Assembly (NCBI RefSeq): GCF_002531755.2
Contig: NZ_CP034998.1
Coordinates: 4,284,501-4,348,500 of the forward strand
DNA length: 64,000 bases
DNA from: Rhizobium acidisoli
GTDB lineage: Bacteria; Pseudomonadota; Alphaproteobacteria; Rhizobiales; Rhizobiaceae
Reading direction: 5' to 3'
The translations under genes and the position numbers were made by a program. Shown piece after piece: positions 8,854-18,107 of the stretch. Below the pieces are notes generated by a model. It was given only the letters and a program-made list of their open reading frames with translations, searched no databases and was not told the origin of the DNA. Numbering within the stretch: position 1 is the stretch's first letter; the number at the start of each line of letters is the position of its first letter.

Positions 8854-10662
8854 ATGCGTGATCTTGTCGTGGGGGCGATCATGAGAAACGCGACAAACGT
8901 CAATCTATTCAGCAGTCTTGGGCCGACGGCTGAGGAAATCTGCCGGCAGGCCGAGCGAATTCTCGCAAGTGAAGAATTTCACGCGCCGCAGCGCGGGCGA
9001 AATTTCCTGGAGTTTGTCGTCAACGAGACGCTCGCCGGCCGATCTGGCTTCCTGAAGGCGTTCACCATCGCAAATGTGGTTTTTGGCAGGGAAGCGTCCT
9101 TCGATCCGCAGAATGATCCGGTCGTCCGGATCGAGGCCGGCCGGATACGAAAGGCCCTGGAGCGGTATTATCTCGTCGCGGGCCAGGCGGACGAGGTCAT
9201 TATTACGATGCCGAAAGGCGGATATGTCCCGCATTTCGAATATGTCCGCGATGCGGCGATGGCGCCGCCGCTGAACGAGCCGGAAAATGCTCGGATCGCT
9301 GACCTCGCGCATCAAGCTCATCCGCTTCCGGAGGCGCACCCTCCGACGCTGCCGGCGGGTCGCGGCCGCGGGATCGCTCTACCGGCCATCTTCGTTCTTC
9401 TTCTCCTCGCATTGGTGTCTGCACTTTTTATTGCCCGAGGTGTCCCGGTGCGCGCGCCGCCGCCGGCAGCCTCCGTGCCGACGGTTGCCGTCGAGGTGTT
9501 CGCCGAAAGCAGCTCCGTCGATTCCAGGGCGGATATCGCCCGCGGCCTGAGGGATGATATTATCGGCCAGCTTGCTCAGCGCGATAAGGTCATCGTCGTC
9601 GCCGATCCGCCGACGGGTGATCGTGCCGTTGCTGCCGACTACGCGCTGCAAGGCAACATCCAGATGGACGGCAGCAGGTTACGTTCGGTCGCCAGGCTGG
9701 TGCGGCAAAGGGACGGGGTCGTCATCTGGGCCGATAATTTCGATGCCGATTTTCGCGCTCAAAACAAGCTTGGAATTCAAGCAAACGTCGCCCGGCAAAT
9801 CGCCGGTGCGATAGCGCAGCCCCATGGCGCGATCTTTCAGGCCGAGCCAGCGATGATCGCGCGGTCGGGCCTAAAGGCAGACCAAAATGCTGAAGCCTGT
9901 AGCCGGGCCTATGATAGCTATCTGCAGACGATGACTGCGCAAAGCCATGGTGTCGTGCGCGAGTGCCTGCGACAGGCAACCCAGCGTAACCCTGATAATG
10001 CTACGTCCTGGGCGCTCTTGTCCCTTGTCTATCTTGACGAAGTGCGATTTCGCTACAGGCTCGGCACCCCATCTTCGGCCGAACCTCTCGAATTGGCGAA
10101 TGCTTCAGCGCAACGGGCGGCATCGCTCGCGCCGGACAATACCCGCGTGCTCCGCGCCGTCATGCTGGTGAATTTCTTCCGGGGAGATATCGACAAAGCA
10201 CTGGCGGCTGGAACGGCGGCCTATGCTGCAGACCCCGACGATGTGGAAGTTGCGGGCGAGTACGGTTTGCGTCTGGCGATGTCGGGGAAATGGCAATCGG
10301 GCTGCGAGTTGGTTTCGATCGCATTCGACAAAAATGTCGGCCCCAGAGGCTATTACGCGGGCGGCATGGCGATGTGCGCCTTTATGCGGGGCGATATCGA
10401 AGCGGCGGAACAATGGTCGAGAATATCCGATCTCGACTTCAATCCCATGCGCCACCTTGCCCTGCTGTCCATTCTCGGGGCAGCGGGTAAGATGGCTGAG
10501 GCCAAGCTGGAGCAGGATTGGCTCCTTGCCAACGCGCCGGCATTGATGACGAACATCCGCCAGGAGATTTCCCTGCGCCTGCAGCGGCTGGAGGATCAGG
10601 AAAAGGTCTTTGCCGGACTGCGCGCCGCAGGCGTCGCCGTTGACCTGCCGTCGGGAGGATAA
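8854..10662 (+). CDS. membrane-anchored regulator-like protein with TPR region
   Basis: This is a three-part protein of 602 residues. Residues 20-130 form a cytosolic domain containing FDPQNDPVVRIEAGRIRKAL and MPKGGYVPHFEY, a pattern also found at the start of many uncharacterised rhizobial adenylate-cyclase-like/TPR proteins. A membrane helix follows (about 173-195). A TolB/FlgO-like domain (about 210-320) contains ADIARGLRDDIIGQL and a YALQGNIQMDG strand, and a TPR-like helical C terminus ends the protein. No cyclase catalytic domain is present. The convergent gene at 10760 is a shorter paralogue. ATG at 8881, behind GGGGGCG, is an alternative start. A signalling role is inference. Confidence 0.6.
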   Translation: MRDLVVGAIMRNATNVNLFSSLGPTAEEICRQAERILASEEFHAPQRGRNFLEFVVNETLAGRSGFLKAFTIANVVFGREASFDPQNDPVVRIEAGRIRKALERYYLVAGQADEVIITMPKGGYVPHFEYVRDAAMAPPLNEPENARIADLAHQAHPLPEAHPPTLPAGRGRGIALPAIFVLLLLALVSALFIARGVPVRAPPPAASVPTVAVEVFAESSSVDSRADIARGLRDDIIGQLAQRDKVIVVADPPTGDRAVAADYALQGNIQMDGSRLRSVARLVRQRDGVVIWADNFDADFRAQNKLGIQANVARQIAGAIAQPHGAIFQAEPAMIARSGLKADQNAEACSRAYDSYLQTMTAQSHGVVRECLRQATQRNPDNATSWALLSLVYLDEVRFRYRLGTPSSAEPLELANASAQRAASLAPDNTRVLRAVMLVNFFRGDIDKALAAGTAAYAADPDDVEVAGEYGLRLAMSGKWQSGCELVSIAFDKNVGPRGYYAGGMAMCAFMRGDIEAAEQWSRISDLDFNPMRHLALLSILGAAGKMAEAKLEQDWLLANAPALMTNIRQEISLRLQRLEDQEKVFAGLRAAGVAVDLPSGG

Positions 10663-10664
10663 TC

Positions 10665-10709
10665 CATGTCGCCCGGCTGTGTGCAGCGGTTCCGCTAAAG
10701 CGCGTCGCA
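10665..10709. repeat. degenerate rhizobial intergenic palindrome
   Basis: CATGTCGCCCGG is followed by the core GTGTGCAGCGGTT and GCGCGTCGC. It keeps the left arm and core of the 50-bp palindrome family but the right arm has diverged. It lies between the two convergent paralogues. Confidence 0.35.
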
Positions 10710-10759
10710 GCCGGCTGGACGGTCGCCGGCGATCTGAAGAACGATCGTTTGCACCGCGG

Positions 10760-11719
10760 CTACGGAAGCGGCCCTGCGCCGCTCAGTTTGCGGCTACTTG
10801 AAATTTCCATAATGATTTGAGCGGCAATTTCGTCCTCGACATCGAGAATGGTTTGATCGCGCAGCTCGCGTTCATATTGATTTGCCCAGACGACCGCGCC
10901 GTCGGCGCCGTTGACCAGGCGGACATGCAGATGCAGGACCCTGCCCTCGACTACGGTGCTGCCCTGAAGATTGAACAGCGAGCCTGTCGTCTCCATGCCG
11001 GATCGACCGGGAGCAAGCACGACAAGACTATCCAACTTCATGAGCTTGGCGATCAGCTGATCGACCAGCCCCTTGGCAAAATCCGCCGCGCGCGCGGTGC
11101 CGCCGAGGGCCGCGAAGGGTTCGACAACCATCCTGGTCTTGCCCATCAATGTCGAGGCGGCAGGTGCTGCCGGCGTTTTCTGCGGCGAGAGATAGGATTC
11201 GATCGGACGGATGAGGGCAAGTACCGCGATTGCACCGAAGAGGGCAGGAATCCCGATCGGCAGCAGAAGATCGCGATAGCGTAGCGGTCGCTCATGCCCG
11301 GGCACATGGCCCTGGCGGTTTGGCGGCGTGGCCGCCCCACCAGGGGTGGAGCCTTCGTCATCGCTGGAAAAATGCGGAGCATAGCCCCCTTTGGGAATGG
11401 TGATTTGTATCGGGTCGCCGCTTCCGCAGACGAGATAGTATCGTTCGAGGGCGCGACGGATGCGCCCCGCTTCGATGCGGACAACCGGATCGTTCTGGGC
11501 ATCGAAGGAGGCATCGCGGCCGAATACCGCCTGTGCGATCGCAAAGGCCTTAAGCTGGTCGCCGTGGCCTTCAAGCGTCTCTTCGACGATATATTGCAGA
11601 AAGCGGCGCCCGCGTTCAGGCGCAAGGAATTCCGGGCTTGCGAGGATACGATCAAGCTGCGCGCGAACGCCTTCGGGGTCTTGACGGGCCTGGCTGTCTC
11701 CTCGTTCTTCCGGTGCCAT
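10760..11719 (-). CDS. membrane-anchored regulator-like protein, paralogue lacking TPR
   Basis: This 319-residue protein shares its first 115 residues with the gene at 8854. Examples are DRILASPEFLAPERGRRFLQ, FDAQNDPVVRIEAGRIRRAL and IPKGGYAPHF. It then has a membrane helix (about 151-171) and a TolB/FlgO-like region (about 200-305) with ADFAKGLVDQLIAKL and FNLQGSTVVEGRVL. It stops before any TPR region. The N-terminal module probably senses or binds something in the cytosol, but no function is established. The two genes face each other, with a degenerate palindrome between them. Old duplication plus loss or gain of the TPR part is the simplest reading. Confidence 0.6.
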   Translation of the reverse strand: MAPEERGDSQARQDPEGVRAQLDRILASPEFLAPERGRRFLQYIVEETLEGHGDQLKAFAIAQAVFGRDASFDAQNDPVVRIEAGRIRRALERYYLVCGSGDPIQITIPKGGYAPHFSSDDEGSTPGGAATPPNRQGHVPGHERPLRYRDLLLPIGIPALFGAIAVLALIRPIESYLSPQKTPAAPAASTLMGKTRMVVEPFAALGGTARAADFAKGLVDQLIAKLMKLDSLVVLAPGRSGMETTGSLFNLQGSTVVEGRVLHLHVRLVNGADGAVVWANQYERELRDQTILDVEDEIAAQIIMEISSSRKLSGAGPLP

Positions 11720-11806
11720 TTAGACCTCCCGCGATGCGGTCATATCACCCAAGGCTGATCGTTTTATCCATCTGTCGGCGGTCGCCTGCCACAGCGGCCG
11801 GCGAGG

Positions 11807-13759
11807 TCACTTTGCCGGCGCCGCCGTGTTTGCCGCCTGCTGCGCGCGGATCGCTTGCGCGGCTGCCGCCGCGCCGCCGCCCTTGTCGTCGCCTCCGACT
11901 TGCACCGTTGGCTGCGCAAATGCGATGCCGTTGGCGAGGAACACCTCGCGAATCTTGGCATAGGCCTTGCGGCGGATATAGGTCTGCATGCCCGGCACTG
12001 TGGTCATGGCGAAGCTCAACACGATGCCATAATCGCCGAACTGCTCGACGCCCTTCATTTTCAGCGGCTCGATGAAGTGCTGGCCGAGTTCCGGATCTTC
12101 GATCAGTTCGGCTCCGACCTTCTTGGTCAGCTTGCGCGCCTTGTCTATGTCGGTGTCGAAACCGACGGTGATCCTGAACTTGTCGATCACCCAGTCCCGG
12201 CTCATGTTCTCGACGGCACCCAACTCGCTGAACGGCACCGTGAACACCGGGCCGCGATGATGGCGCAAACGAACCGAGCGCAGGCTGAAGCTCTCCACCG
12301 TCCCTTTGTAGTCCTTGGCCTGAATGTATTCGCCCACCCGGAAGGCGTCGTCGAGCATGTAGAACACACCGTTGATGACGTCCTTGACCAGGGTCTGCGA
12401 GCCGAAACCGATGGCGACGCCGAAGATGCCCGCTCCGGCAATCAGCGGGCCGATCTGCACACCCAATTGCGCCAGCACGATCAGCCCTGCCATGACCGCG
12501 ACAGCGACGGCCAGGGCGTTGCGAAAGATCGGAAGAAGTGTGCGAAACCGGGCGCGTCGGGCGGCGTCGGCCGGCGCGAGGGATGTCGTGCCTGTGGAGA
12601 CACGCAGCGTCCGGTCGATCCAGCCCCGCGCTATTTGCCAAAGAAGGTCGGCAACCACGAGGATCAGCACGCTCTTCAGGCAGCCGTAAAACAAGGCGGC
12701 GATCATCGGGTCGCGCTGACCGAGCGTATCCGGATTGAGATGCCAGACGAGCGCCAGCCATCCCACGGCGGCCGCGATAACCGCGGCGCGCGCGCCTCGG
12801 GCGACCAGAATGCCGCGCAGGCTGCCTGGATCGCTGGTGAAGGAGAGCGCCATGCGGCCGACGGCATTCAGGATCCCCGGCAACACCAGCGCATAGATGC
12901 CGATCCAGAACAGGCCCTTCATATTGACGCACCAGATGAGCCACAGGACGACGAGAAAGGCTGTTCTCGCGGCTTTCCAGGCGCGGCTTCCGTCCGAGAT
13001 CGACCATACGGCCTCGATCCCAAGCAACAGCCCGATCACCGAGAAGCAGTAGGTGATGGCACTGCTGACCTCAGGGGAAACGCCGAGCGGCTCGCCGACG
13101 GCTGCTGTCGCGATCGCAAAACTGATGACCCCGAACAGGATCAAGAGCCGCCTGCGCAGCGACGAGCCTATCGTCGCCGCCGACAGAAGCGCGGCCGCCA
13201 ATCGAAACAGGATGAAGGCCGAGAGATAGGCAAGCAGCGTCACCCGCGCGAGCGGCGGCCATTCCACTGCGAAAAAGACGATGCCCATCGCTCCCGCGAA
13301 TATGCCGACCGGGATAAGCCGGCCAAGCAGTGCCTCGCGGCGCGCGGCAAATCTGCGATACACCGCCTCGGCGGCGAGACCGAAAGCGACCAGCCCGCCG
13401 AATATGACGAAGACCGGCGCATAGCCTCTGCCGGCAGCTTCGCGCCTTGCTCGTGTTGCCGCCGCCGTCACCTCTGCCGGGATCGCCGGAATCGCCGTCA
13501 GAACAGCGTTCACACGTTCCCGCGCGCCGGCCTCCCACCGGGCCAAGGCCGAATTGCCGGCCGGTGAAGCAGGTGTCACAGGCGCACTCTCCGCCTTGCG
13601 GCTATCCAGCCAGGCTTTCACCTCGGGATCCTGCAGAAGGCGCACGAGGTCGTCGATCTTCTGCTGCTGGCCCACCGGCGGCGTCTGCGCCAAAGCACTC
13701 AACGCGAAGAGAAAAGCAGCGGTGAAGGAAAGAAGCCATTTCAACCTGAAACTCCTCAC
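11807..13759 (-). CDS. MscS family mechanosensitive ion channel
   Basis: This channel-type protein of about 650 residues has an N-terminal signal sequence (LKWLLSFTAAFLFALSALAQ) and a periplasmic helical region. About nine or ten membrane helices follow, and then the MscS core near residues 465-620. The core shows GVAIGFGSQTLVKDVINGVF (pore-lining TM3), the beta domain (GTVESFSLRSVRLRHHRGPV) and an Ala/Gln-rich tail. Such channels release solutes during hypo-osmotic shock. GTG at 13759 overlaps the hydrolase stop (GTGA), indicating coupling; TTG at 13744, behind AGGAG, is an equally good start. A longer upstream ORF extension is only out-of-frame hydrolase sequence. Confidence 0.85.
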   Translation of the reverse strand: MRSFRLKWLLSFTAAFLFALSALAQTPPVGQQQKIDDLVRLLQDPEVKAWLDSRKAESAPVTPASPAGNSALARWEAGARERVNAVLTAIPAIPAEVTAAATRARREAAGRGYAPVFVIFGGLVAFGLAAEAVYRRFAARREALLGRLIPVGIFAGAMGIVFFAVEWPPLARVTLLAYLSAFILFRLAAALLSAATIGSSLRRRLLILFGVISFAIATAAVGEPLGVSPEVSSAITYCFSVIGLLLGIEAVWSISDGSRAWKAARTAFLVVLWLIWCVNMKGLFWIGIYALVLPGILNAVGRMALSFTSDPGSLRGILVARGARAAVIAAAVGWLALVWHLNPDTLGQRDPMIAALFYGCLKSVLILVVADLLWQIARGWIDRTLRVSTGTTSLAPADAARRARFRTLLPIFRNALAVAVAVMAGLIVLAQLGVQIGPLIAGAGIFGVAIGFGSQTLVKDVINGVFYMLDDAFRVGEYIQAKDYKGTVESFSLRSVRLRHHRGPVFTVPFSELGAVENMSRDWVIDKFRITVGFDTDIDKARKLTKKVGAELIEDPELGQHFIEPLKMKGVEQFGDYGIVLSFAMTTVPGMQTYIRRKAYAKIREVFLANGIAFAQPTVQVGGDDKGGGAAAAAQAIRAQQAANTAAPAK

Positions 13760-14982
13760 TGTGTCAGCGTCTGTTGCTTCAGGTCGCCGTCGAGCGTCTC
13801 GTTGGCGGATCTCGGAGGTTTCTTCCGCGTGACGGGCTGTTCGATGATCGCAACCGGCGCCGCGGCAGCGGTCGCGGCAACGGTGCCGATCGTCGATACC
13901 GTTCCGCCGACGACGGCCGTAATGCCCTGGCCCAGGGTGACCTTGGAATCGGTCAAGGTCTGACCGGCCATGAGGCGCTGGCCGATGAGTTGGACGATCT
14001 CGGGACTTTCGGCGAATTTGCCGTGATTGAGCCTGTCGTGGGTCTTCACCTTCGTCAAGTCGATGGCGGTGATGCCGGCATTTTCCAGCTTCGAGCGGTA
14101 GGGCTCCTCGGCCGGATTGATCGCGCCAAGACGGGAAACGCGTCCGGTGATGAAGCTCGAAACCGCAAGAGCCTTGTCGTCCTGGGAAACGAAGATCGTG
14201 AATTTCGGACGCGGCTCGCCCATCTCCACATATTGTTTGGCGAAGACCTGGATGTCGATGTCGGGCGAGGCCAGGATGACATTGTGGATCTTCGAAATGA
14301 CGTGACCGTCGCGTATCCCCATCTGCCGCAGCGATTCCATGGCAAGCCATGTTCCCATCGAATGGGCCATGACGGTGATGTCCTTGACGTCGGGGTCGGC
14401 TGCCAGCGTGCGGAGCGCCTGCTCCAGCGCCGTCCGCGAATAATTCGTACTCTCCTTGTCGTATTGGTAGGCGGTGATCTCCGCTCTCGACGGCCAGGTG
14501 AACAGCACAGGCGTCGCCTGCATCTTGCTGTCATGCACCAATTGGGCCAATCGGAAGACGGAATCCTCATAGGTGTTGTTGAAGCCATGGATGAAGACGA
14601 GCGCATGCCCGCCGTGCACATGCTGCCGGAACCAGACGCGGCCCTCTGCCACGGTGTCGATCTGCTGAACACGGGTGACGGCAAAGTCGGTGGCCGGATC
14701 GGGCGGAAGCCGCTTCGGCCACTGCACGGTGCCGGCTTCGCGCTTTGCCGGGATCGAAATCGAGATCTGCGTCAGATGCGGCTTGGAACTGCGCTCGCCG
14801 TTGAAGAGCGTCGCCGGGTTCCCGGAAGGCTCGCGCGTGGTCGCAACCAGCATGTCGACCGTGGAGGTCGGCGCTGTCGACGATGAAGACAATGAGGTTG
14901 AAACTGGCGTCATCACGCCGCCCGGATGCCCGCAACTTGCCAGAAGAAGTAGAAGAAAAAGAGCCACGCTACGCTTTGCCAT
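13756..14982 (-). CDS. alpha/beta-hydrolase lipoprotein (DUF900)
   Basis: This is an envelope alpha/beta-hydrolase of 408 residues. The N terminus MAKRSVALFLLLLLASCG is a lipoprotein signal with the lipobox cysteine at residue 17. The DUF900 fold shows HALVFIHGFNNTYEDSVFRL (oxyanion strand, about residues 127-146) and the nucleophile elbow VMAHSMGTWLAMESL with Ser in GHS-like context AHSMG. The acidic residue and His of the triad lie further on (candidate HDRLNHGKF). The substrate is unknown. It is translationally coupled to the mscS-type gene downstream by a GTGA overlap, an unusual pairing that suggests a shared envelope-stress role; this is inference. Confidence 0.8.
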   Translation of the reverse strand: MAKRSVALFLLLLLASCGHPGGVMTPVSTSLSSSSTAPTSTVDMLVATTREPSGNPATLFNGERSSKPHLTQISISIPAKREAGTVQWPKRLPPDPATDFAVTRVQQIDTVAEGRVWFRQHVHGGHALVFIHGFNNTYEDSVFRLAQLVHDSKMQATPVLFTWPSRAEITAYQYDKESTNYSRTALEQALRTLAADPDVKDITVMAHSMGTWLAMESLRQMGIRDGHVISKIHNVILASPDIDIQVFAKQYVEMGEPRPKFTIFVSQDDKALAVSSFITGRVSRLGAINPAEEPYRSKLENAGITAIDLTKVKTHDRLNHGKFAESPEIVQLIGQRLMAGQTLTDSKVTLGQGITAVVGGTVSTIGTVAATAAAAPVAIIEQPVTRKKPPRSANETLDGDLKQQTLTQ

Positions 14983-15229
14983 TCACGCATCCAGCAATCG
15001 CTCGAGAGGGCGTTCCGAGCCCTGGATACTAGCAGGCGGGTTATACCGGCGCCTGTAGCATCACGTAATATCTGTGGCGTTCAAGGCGATGGAGATCATC
15101 GATCGACAAGTCCCGATCCAACCTGGGCGAACTGCTGCAGTCCGGCTGATCGTCTTTGCCAATTCCTCAATGAACAGCATGTATATTTGCTGCCGGAATC
15201 TCAGCGATTCGGCTTCGGGACTAGCAGTC

Positions 15230-15952
15230 ATGACCAGAGCAAGACGCCGCCGCCTCATCCGTACTAGGCGAACCCTGACCGGGGTTGGCCTCGTCGGCTC
15301 GATCTCTTTTCTGGCTGGCATGACCGATGCGACCGGGCTGCTGCTGACCGGCGATTTCGTGTCCTTCATGACCGGCAATACGACGCGGGCGGCACTCGCC
15401 TTGAGTGATGGCAATCTCTACCACGCGGCGGTGCTGATCTCCGCCATCCTCGTTTTCGTGCTCGGCAATGCGGCAGGCATCGTCGTTGCCCATATCTCCG
15501 AGCGCCGCATTTTCGTGGTGCTCGGTTGCGTCGGTCTCGTCCTGGCGCTCGCCTCGGTGACGACGATGCAGGGCCTGTTGCTTGCCCGCTTCTATATGAT
15601 CGTTTTCGCCATGGGCATGGTGAACGCCGCTGTCGAGCATATCGAGGGCCTGCCGATCGGCCTGACTTATGTCACCGGCGCCTTGTCGCGCCTCGGCCGC
15701 GGCATTGGCCGCTGGATCATCGGCGATCGCCATATCGGATGGACGATCCAGATCGTGCCCTGGGGCGGCATGGTGCTCGGCGCGATCGCCGGCGCCGTCC
15801 TGACGCGGCTGACCGGTGCGCATGCGCTGTGGATGATTTCTCTCTTTGCCATGGTGCTTGCACTTGCCGCCATGTTCATCCCCCGTCCACTGCAGCGGCG
15901 CTTCAACCAGAAGATCGCGCCGCATCGACCGGCCGTTGCGCCGACGAAATAG
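15230..15952 (+). CDS. YoaK (DUF1275) family membrane protein
   Basis: This membrane protein of 240 residues has about six hydrophobic segments. The family signature is clear near the N terminus: FLAGMTDATGLLLTGDFVSFMTGNTT, with the second conserved block GMVNAAVEHIEGLPIGLTYVTGALSRLG around residues 125-155. DUF1275 proteins are uncharacterised inner-membrane proteins. The ATG at 15230 is preferred to an ORF start 156 bases earlier because the protein then begins with a short basic stretch just before the first helix, the usual family layout. It appears monocistronic. Confidence 0.8.
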   Translation: MTRARRRRLIRTRRTLTGVGLVGSISFLAGMTDATGLLLTGDFVSFMTGNTTRAALALSDGNLYHAAVLISAILVFVLGNAAGIVVAHISERRIFVVLGCVGLVLALASVTTMQGLLLARFYMIVFAMGMVNAAVEHIEGLPIGLTYVTGALSRLGRGIGRWIIGDRHIGWTIQIVPWGGMVLGAIAGAVLTRLTGAHALWMISLFAMVLALAAMFIPRPLQRRFNQKIAPHRPAVAPTK

Positions 15953-16020
15953 AACCGTCGCATTCCTGTTACCATCGAATCGGATAGGAAGGACCGCCGC
16001 CCATCCTCAAGGAGTAGGTC

Positions 16021-16809
16021 TTGTTCGTCATTTCGAAGCTTGTCTGGATTTTCGCCCAGCCGCTGTCGCTGGCATTCTTCCTCGTCTTTCTTGCCCTCAT
16101 TGCCGGCCTGCTGCGCTGGCGGACCTTGAGTATGCTTAGCGCAACGGGTTCGGCCCTCATCCTCTTCGTCACGCTCTACACCACGGCCGGCAACCTGATG
16201 ATGCAAGGCCTCGAGCAGCGCTTCGCAAAACCCGCCGCCGACCCCGATAGCCTGCAATGCATGATCGTGCTTGGCGGCGGCTTCGAAAACGAGGTGAACA
16301 CGGCGCGCCACGGCATCGAATTCAACGCCGCGGCCGATCGTTTCGTCGAAGCGCTGCGGCTCGCGCAGAAATTTCCGCAGTCGCGCATTCTGGTGTCGGG
16401 CGGCGACGGCTCCCTTTCGGGCATCTATGAAGGCGATGCGGCGGCATCCGAGCGCTTCTTCCCGCTCTTCGGCGTCGGCAAGGATCGCCTGATTGAGGAG
16501 AGGCAGTCGCGCACCACCTTCGAAAACGCCGTCAACACCAAGGAATTTTTGGCGAGCCAGGGGCTTTCCAACTGCCTGCTGATCACCTCGGGCTTCCATA
16601 TGCCGCGCTCCGTCGGCATCTTCCGCAAGCTGGGCATCGATATCGTGCCCTGGCCGACCGATTATCGCACCGACGGCCAGGTGAAGGCGGGCTTGGATTT
16701 CACCCAGCCGAACCTCAACGCGCAGAACATGGCGACGGCGATCCGCGAGTGGTACGGCCTGGTCGGCTATTATCTCGCCGGCCGGACCTCGGCGCTTTAT
16801 CCGCGCTGA
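16021..16809 (+). CDS. YdcF/ElyC-like DUF218 protein
   Basis: This protein of 262 residues has two N-terminal hydrophobic helices (about 4-25 and 32-52) and a DUF218 domain. Conserved elements are MIVLGGGFENEV (near residue 80), ILVSGGDGSLSG (near 123), SRTTFENAVNTKEFL (near 165) and LLITSGFHMPRSVGIFRKLG (near 187). ElyC and relatives act in envelope or undecaprenyl-phosphate biology, but most members are uncharacterised. Translation probably starts at TTG 16021, which has AAGGAG nine bases upstream and no competing ATG. Confidence 0.82.
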   Translation: MFVISKLVWIFAQPLSLAFFLVFLALIAGLLRWRTLSMLSATGSALILFVTLYTTAGNLMMQGLEQRFAKPAADPDSLQCMIVLGGGFENEVNTARHGIEFNAAADRFVEALRLAQKFPQSRILVSGGDGSLSGIYEGDAAASERFFPLFGVGKDRLIEERQSRTTFENAVNTKEFLASQGLSNCLLITSGFHMPRSVGIFRKLGIDIVPWPTDYRTDGQVKAGLDFTQPNLNAQNMATAIREWYGLVGYYLAGRTSALYPR

Positions 16810-16810
16810 G

Positions 16811-17284
16811 TTACTTTTTTGAAATGGTGACGAACTTCGTGCCGCGCACCCGCGCGGTCACGATGCAGGGGTCACCTTCGGTGCGGTCGCAGAAACGCGG
16901 ATGCATCTTCATCGCCAGCACCATGTTGCCGAAGCGCTGGACGAAGTCGTAGCCGTAGATCTGCGCCGTCGCGATCATGAAATAACCGCCTTCGGCCACC
17001 TGCAGATAGAAATTATAGGTGCAGCCATCATCGTTGCATTGCGGCCCCTTCTCACCGTCGCAGGTCAGCTGGCCCTCATTGACCACGGCATCGATCAGCC
17101 CGTCATTGTTGATGTCCTGCCGGGTGACGAAGCCATCGGCGAATTCGGCCGCCTTGCATTGCGCCTGGAAATGTTTCTTCTCGTAGATCTCCGGATCGGA
17201 GATCAGCGATTGCTGGCCGAAGGCCACAGCCGGCATAATCACCAGCAGGAGAATATTCAGAACGGCGAGCACCAGCGTTTTCAC
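16811..17284 (-). CDS. secreted Cys-rich hypothetical protein
   Basis: This is a predicted periplasmic protein of 157 residues. The signal peptide is VKTLVLAVLNILLLVIMPAV, ending near AFGQ. The mature part contains at least five cysteines (CKAAEF, TCDGEKGPQCNDDGCTY, FCDRTEGDPC) that could form disulfides. A loop, DINNDGLIDAVV, resembles dockerin or FG-GAP type Ca2+-binding loops. The GTG start at 17284 follows GAGGAAA and gives the clean signal peptide; the longer ORF to 17461 runs through an intergenic palindrome and is unlikely. No family or function is recognised. Confidence 0.65.
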   Translation of the reverse strand: MKTLVLAVLNILLLVIMPAVAFGQQSLISDPEIYEKKHFQAQCKAAEFADGFVTRQDINNDGLIDAVVNEGQLTCDGEKGPQCNDDGCTYNFYLQVAEGGYFMIATAQIYGYDFVQRFGNMVLAMKMHPRFCDRTEGDPCIVTARVRGTKFVTISKK

Positions 17285-17318
17285 GGCTTTCCTCTTTTGG
17301 ATAAGGCTCTGCAGCCCG

Positions 17319-17368
17319 ATGCATGTCGCCCACAAAGTGTGCAGCGGTTTTTGGTCAACGACATGCAT
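17319..17368. repeat. 50-bp rhizobial intergenic palindrome (best copy)
   Basis: The arms ATGCATGTCG and CGACATGCAT are perfect and enclose the core AAAGTGTGCAGCGGTTTTT. The same arms occur, inverted, at 6841, and related copies at 23162 and 47619. It sits between two divergent genes, so it is not simply a terminator here. Confidence 0.8.
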
Positions 17369-17459
17369 CAATAAACACTTTATCTTTATGGCCGCACCGC
17401 CTTGCGCCGCCCTTGCCGCCGTGGTTTTTGGTGAAATATTCCGCCGATCCGGGGTTTGC

Positions 17460-18095
17460 ATGTCCTTGCTCGTTTATCTCGATTACGCCGGCATCGCGCT
17501 GTTTGCCGCGACAGGCGCGCTCGCCGCCTCGCGCAAGCAGCTGGACCTGATCGGTTTTCTGTTTTTCGCCATGGTGACGGGAACGGGCGGCGGCACCGTG
17601 CGCGATATCGTGCTCGGCCGCGTTCCGGTCTTCTGGGTGCTGAATCCGGCCTATATCCTCGTCTGCTGCATCGTCGGCGTCGTGGTTTTCTTCACCGCCC
17701 ACCTGCTGGAATCGCGCTATCGCCTGCTGATCTGGCTGGATGCGATCGGCCTTGCCGCCTATTGCGTGCTCGGCGCCGCCAAGGGCCTTGCCGCCACCGG
17801 CTCACCGACCATCGCGATCGTCACCGGCACGCTGACAGCGACCTTCGGCGGCATACTGCGCGATCTGATGGCAAACGAGCCCTCGGTGCTGCTCAGGCCG
17901 GAAATCTACGTGACCGCCGCCCTTATCGGCGCCGGCGTTTTCACGCTCGCCAATGGGCTGGGAATGCCGCTCTATCTGGCGTCTGCCTGCGGCGTCGTGG
18001 CGGCCTTTGCGGTGCGCGGCGGCGCTCTGTGGTTCGGCTGGACTTTTCCGACTTACAGGCACAAGCCCGGCCGGCACCCCGACGATGTCATGTGA
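17460..18095 (+). CDS. TRIC/YicG (UPF0126) family membrane protein
   Basis: This inner-membrane protein of 211 residues has seven predicted helices built from two UPF0126 repeats. Repeat one has FAATGALAASRKQLDLIGF and GTGGGTVRDIVLGR; repeat two has ATFGGILRDLMANE. The GGxxRD motif in each repeat is the family hallmark. Bacterial homologues form trimeric cation (K+-permeable) channels of the TRIC family. ATG at 17460 is chosen because it precedes the first helix directly; longer starts lie inside or beyond the upstream palindrome. Confidence 0.85.
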   Translation: MSLLVYLDYAGIALFAATGALAASRKQLDLIGFLFFAMVTGTGGGTVRDIVLGRVPVFWVLNPAYILVCCIVGVVVFFTAHLLESRYRLLIWLDAIGLAAYCVLGAAKGLAATGSPTIAIVTGTLTATFGGILRDLMANEPSVLLRPEIYVTAALIGAGVFTLANGLGMPLYLASACGVVAAFAVRGGALWFGWTFPTYRHKPGRHPDDVM

Positions 18096-18107
18096 AACAG
18101 CGTGTTG

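Noticed and set aside
11807..14350. 847-codon extension of the MscS-type gene
   Set aside because: The extra N-terminal part is an out-of-frame reading of the alpha/beta-hydrolase; signal sequence and GTGA overlap place the start at 13759 or 13744.
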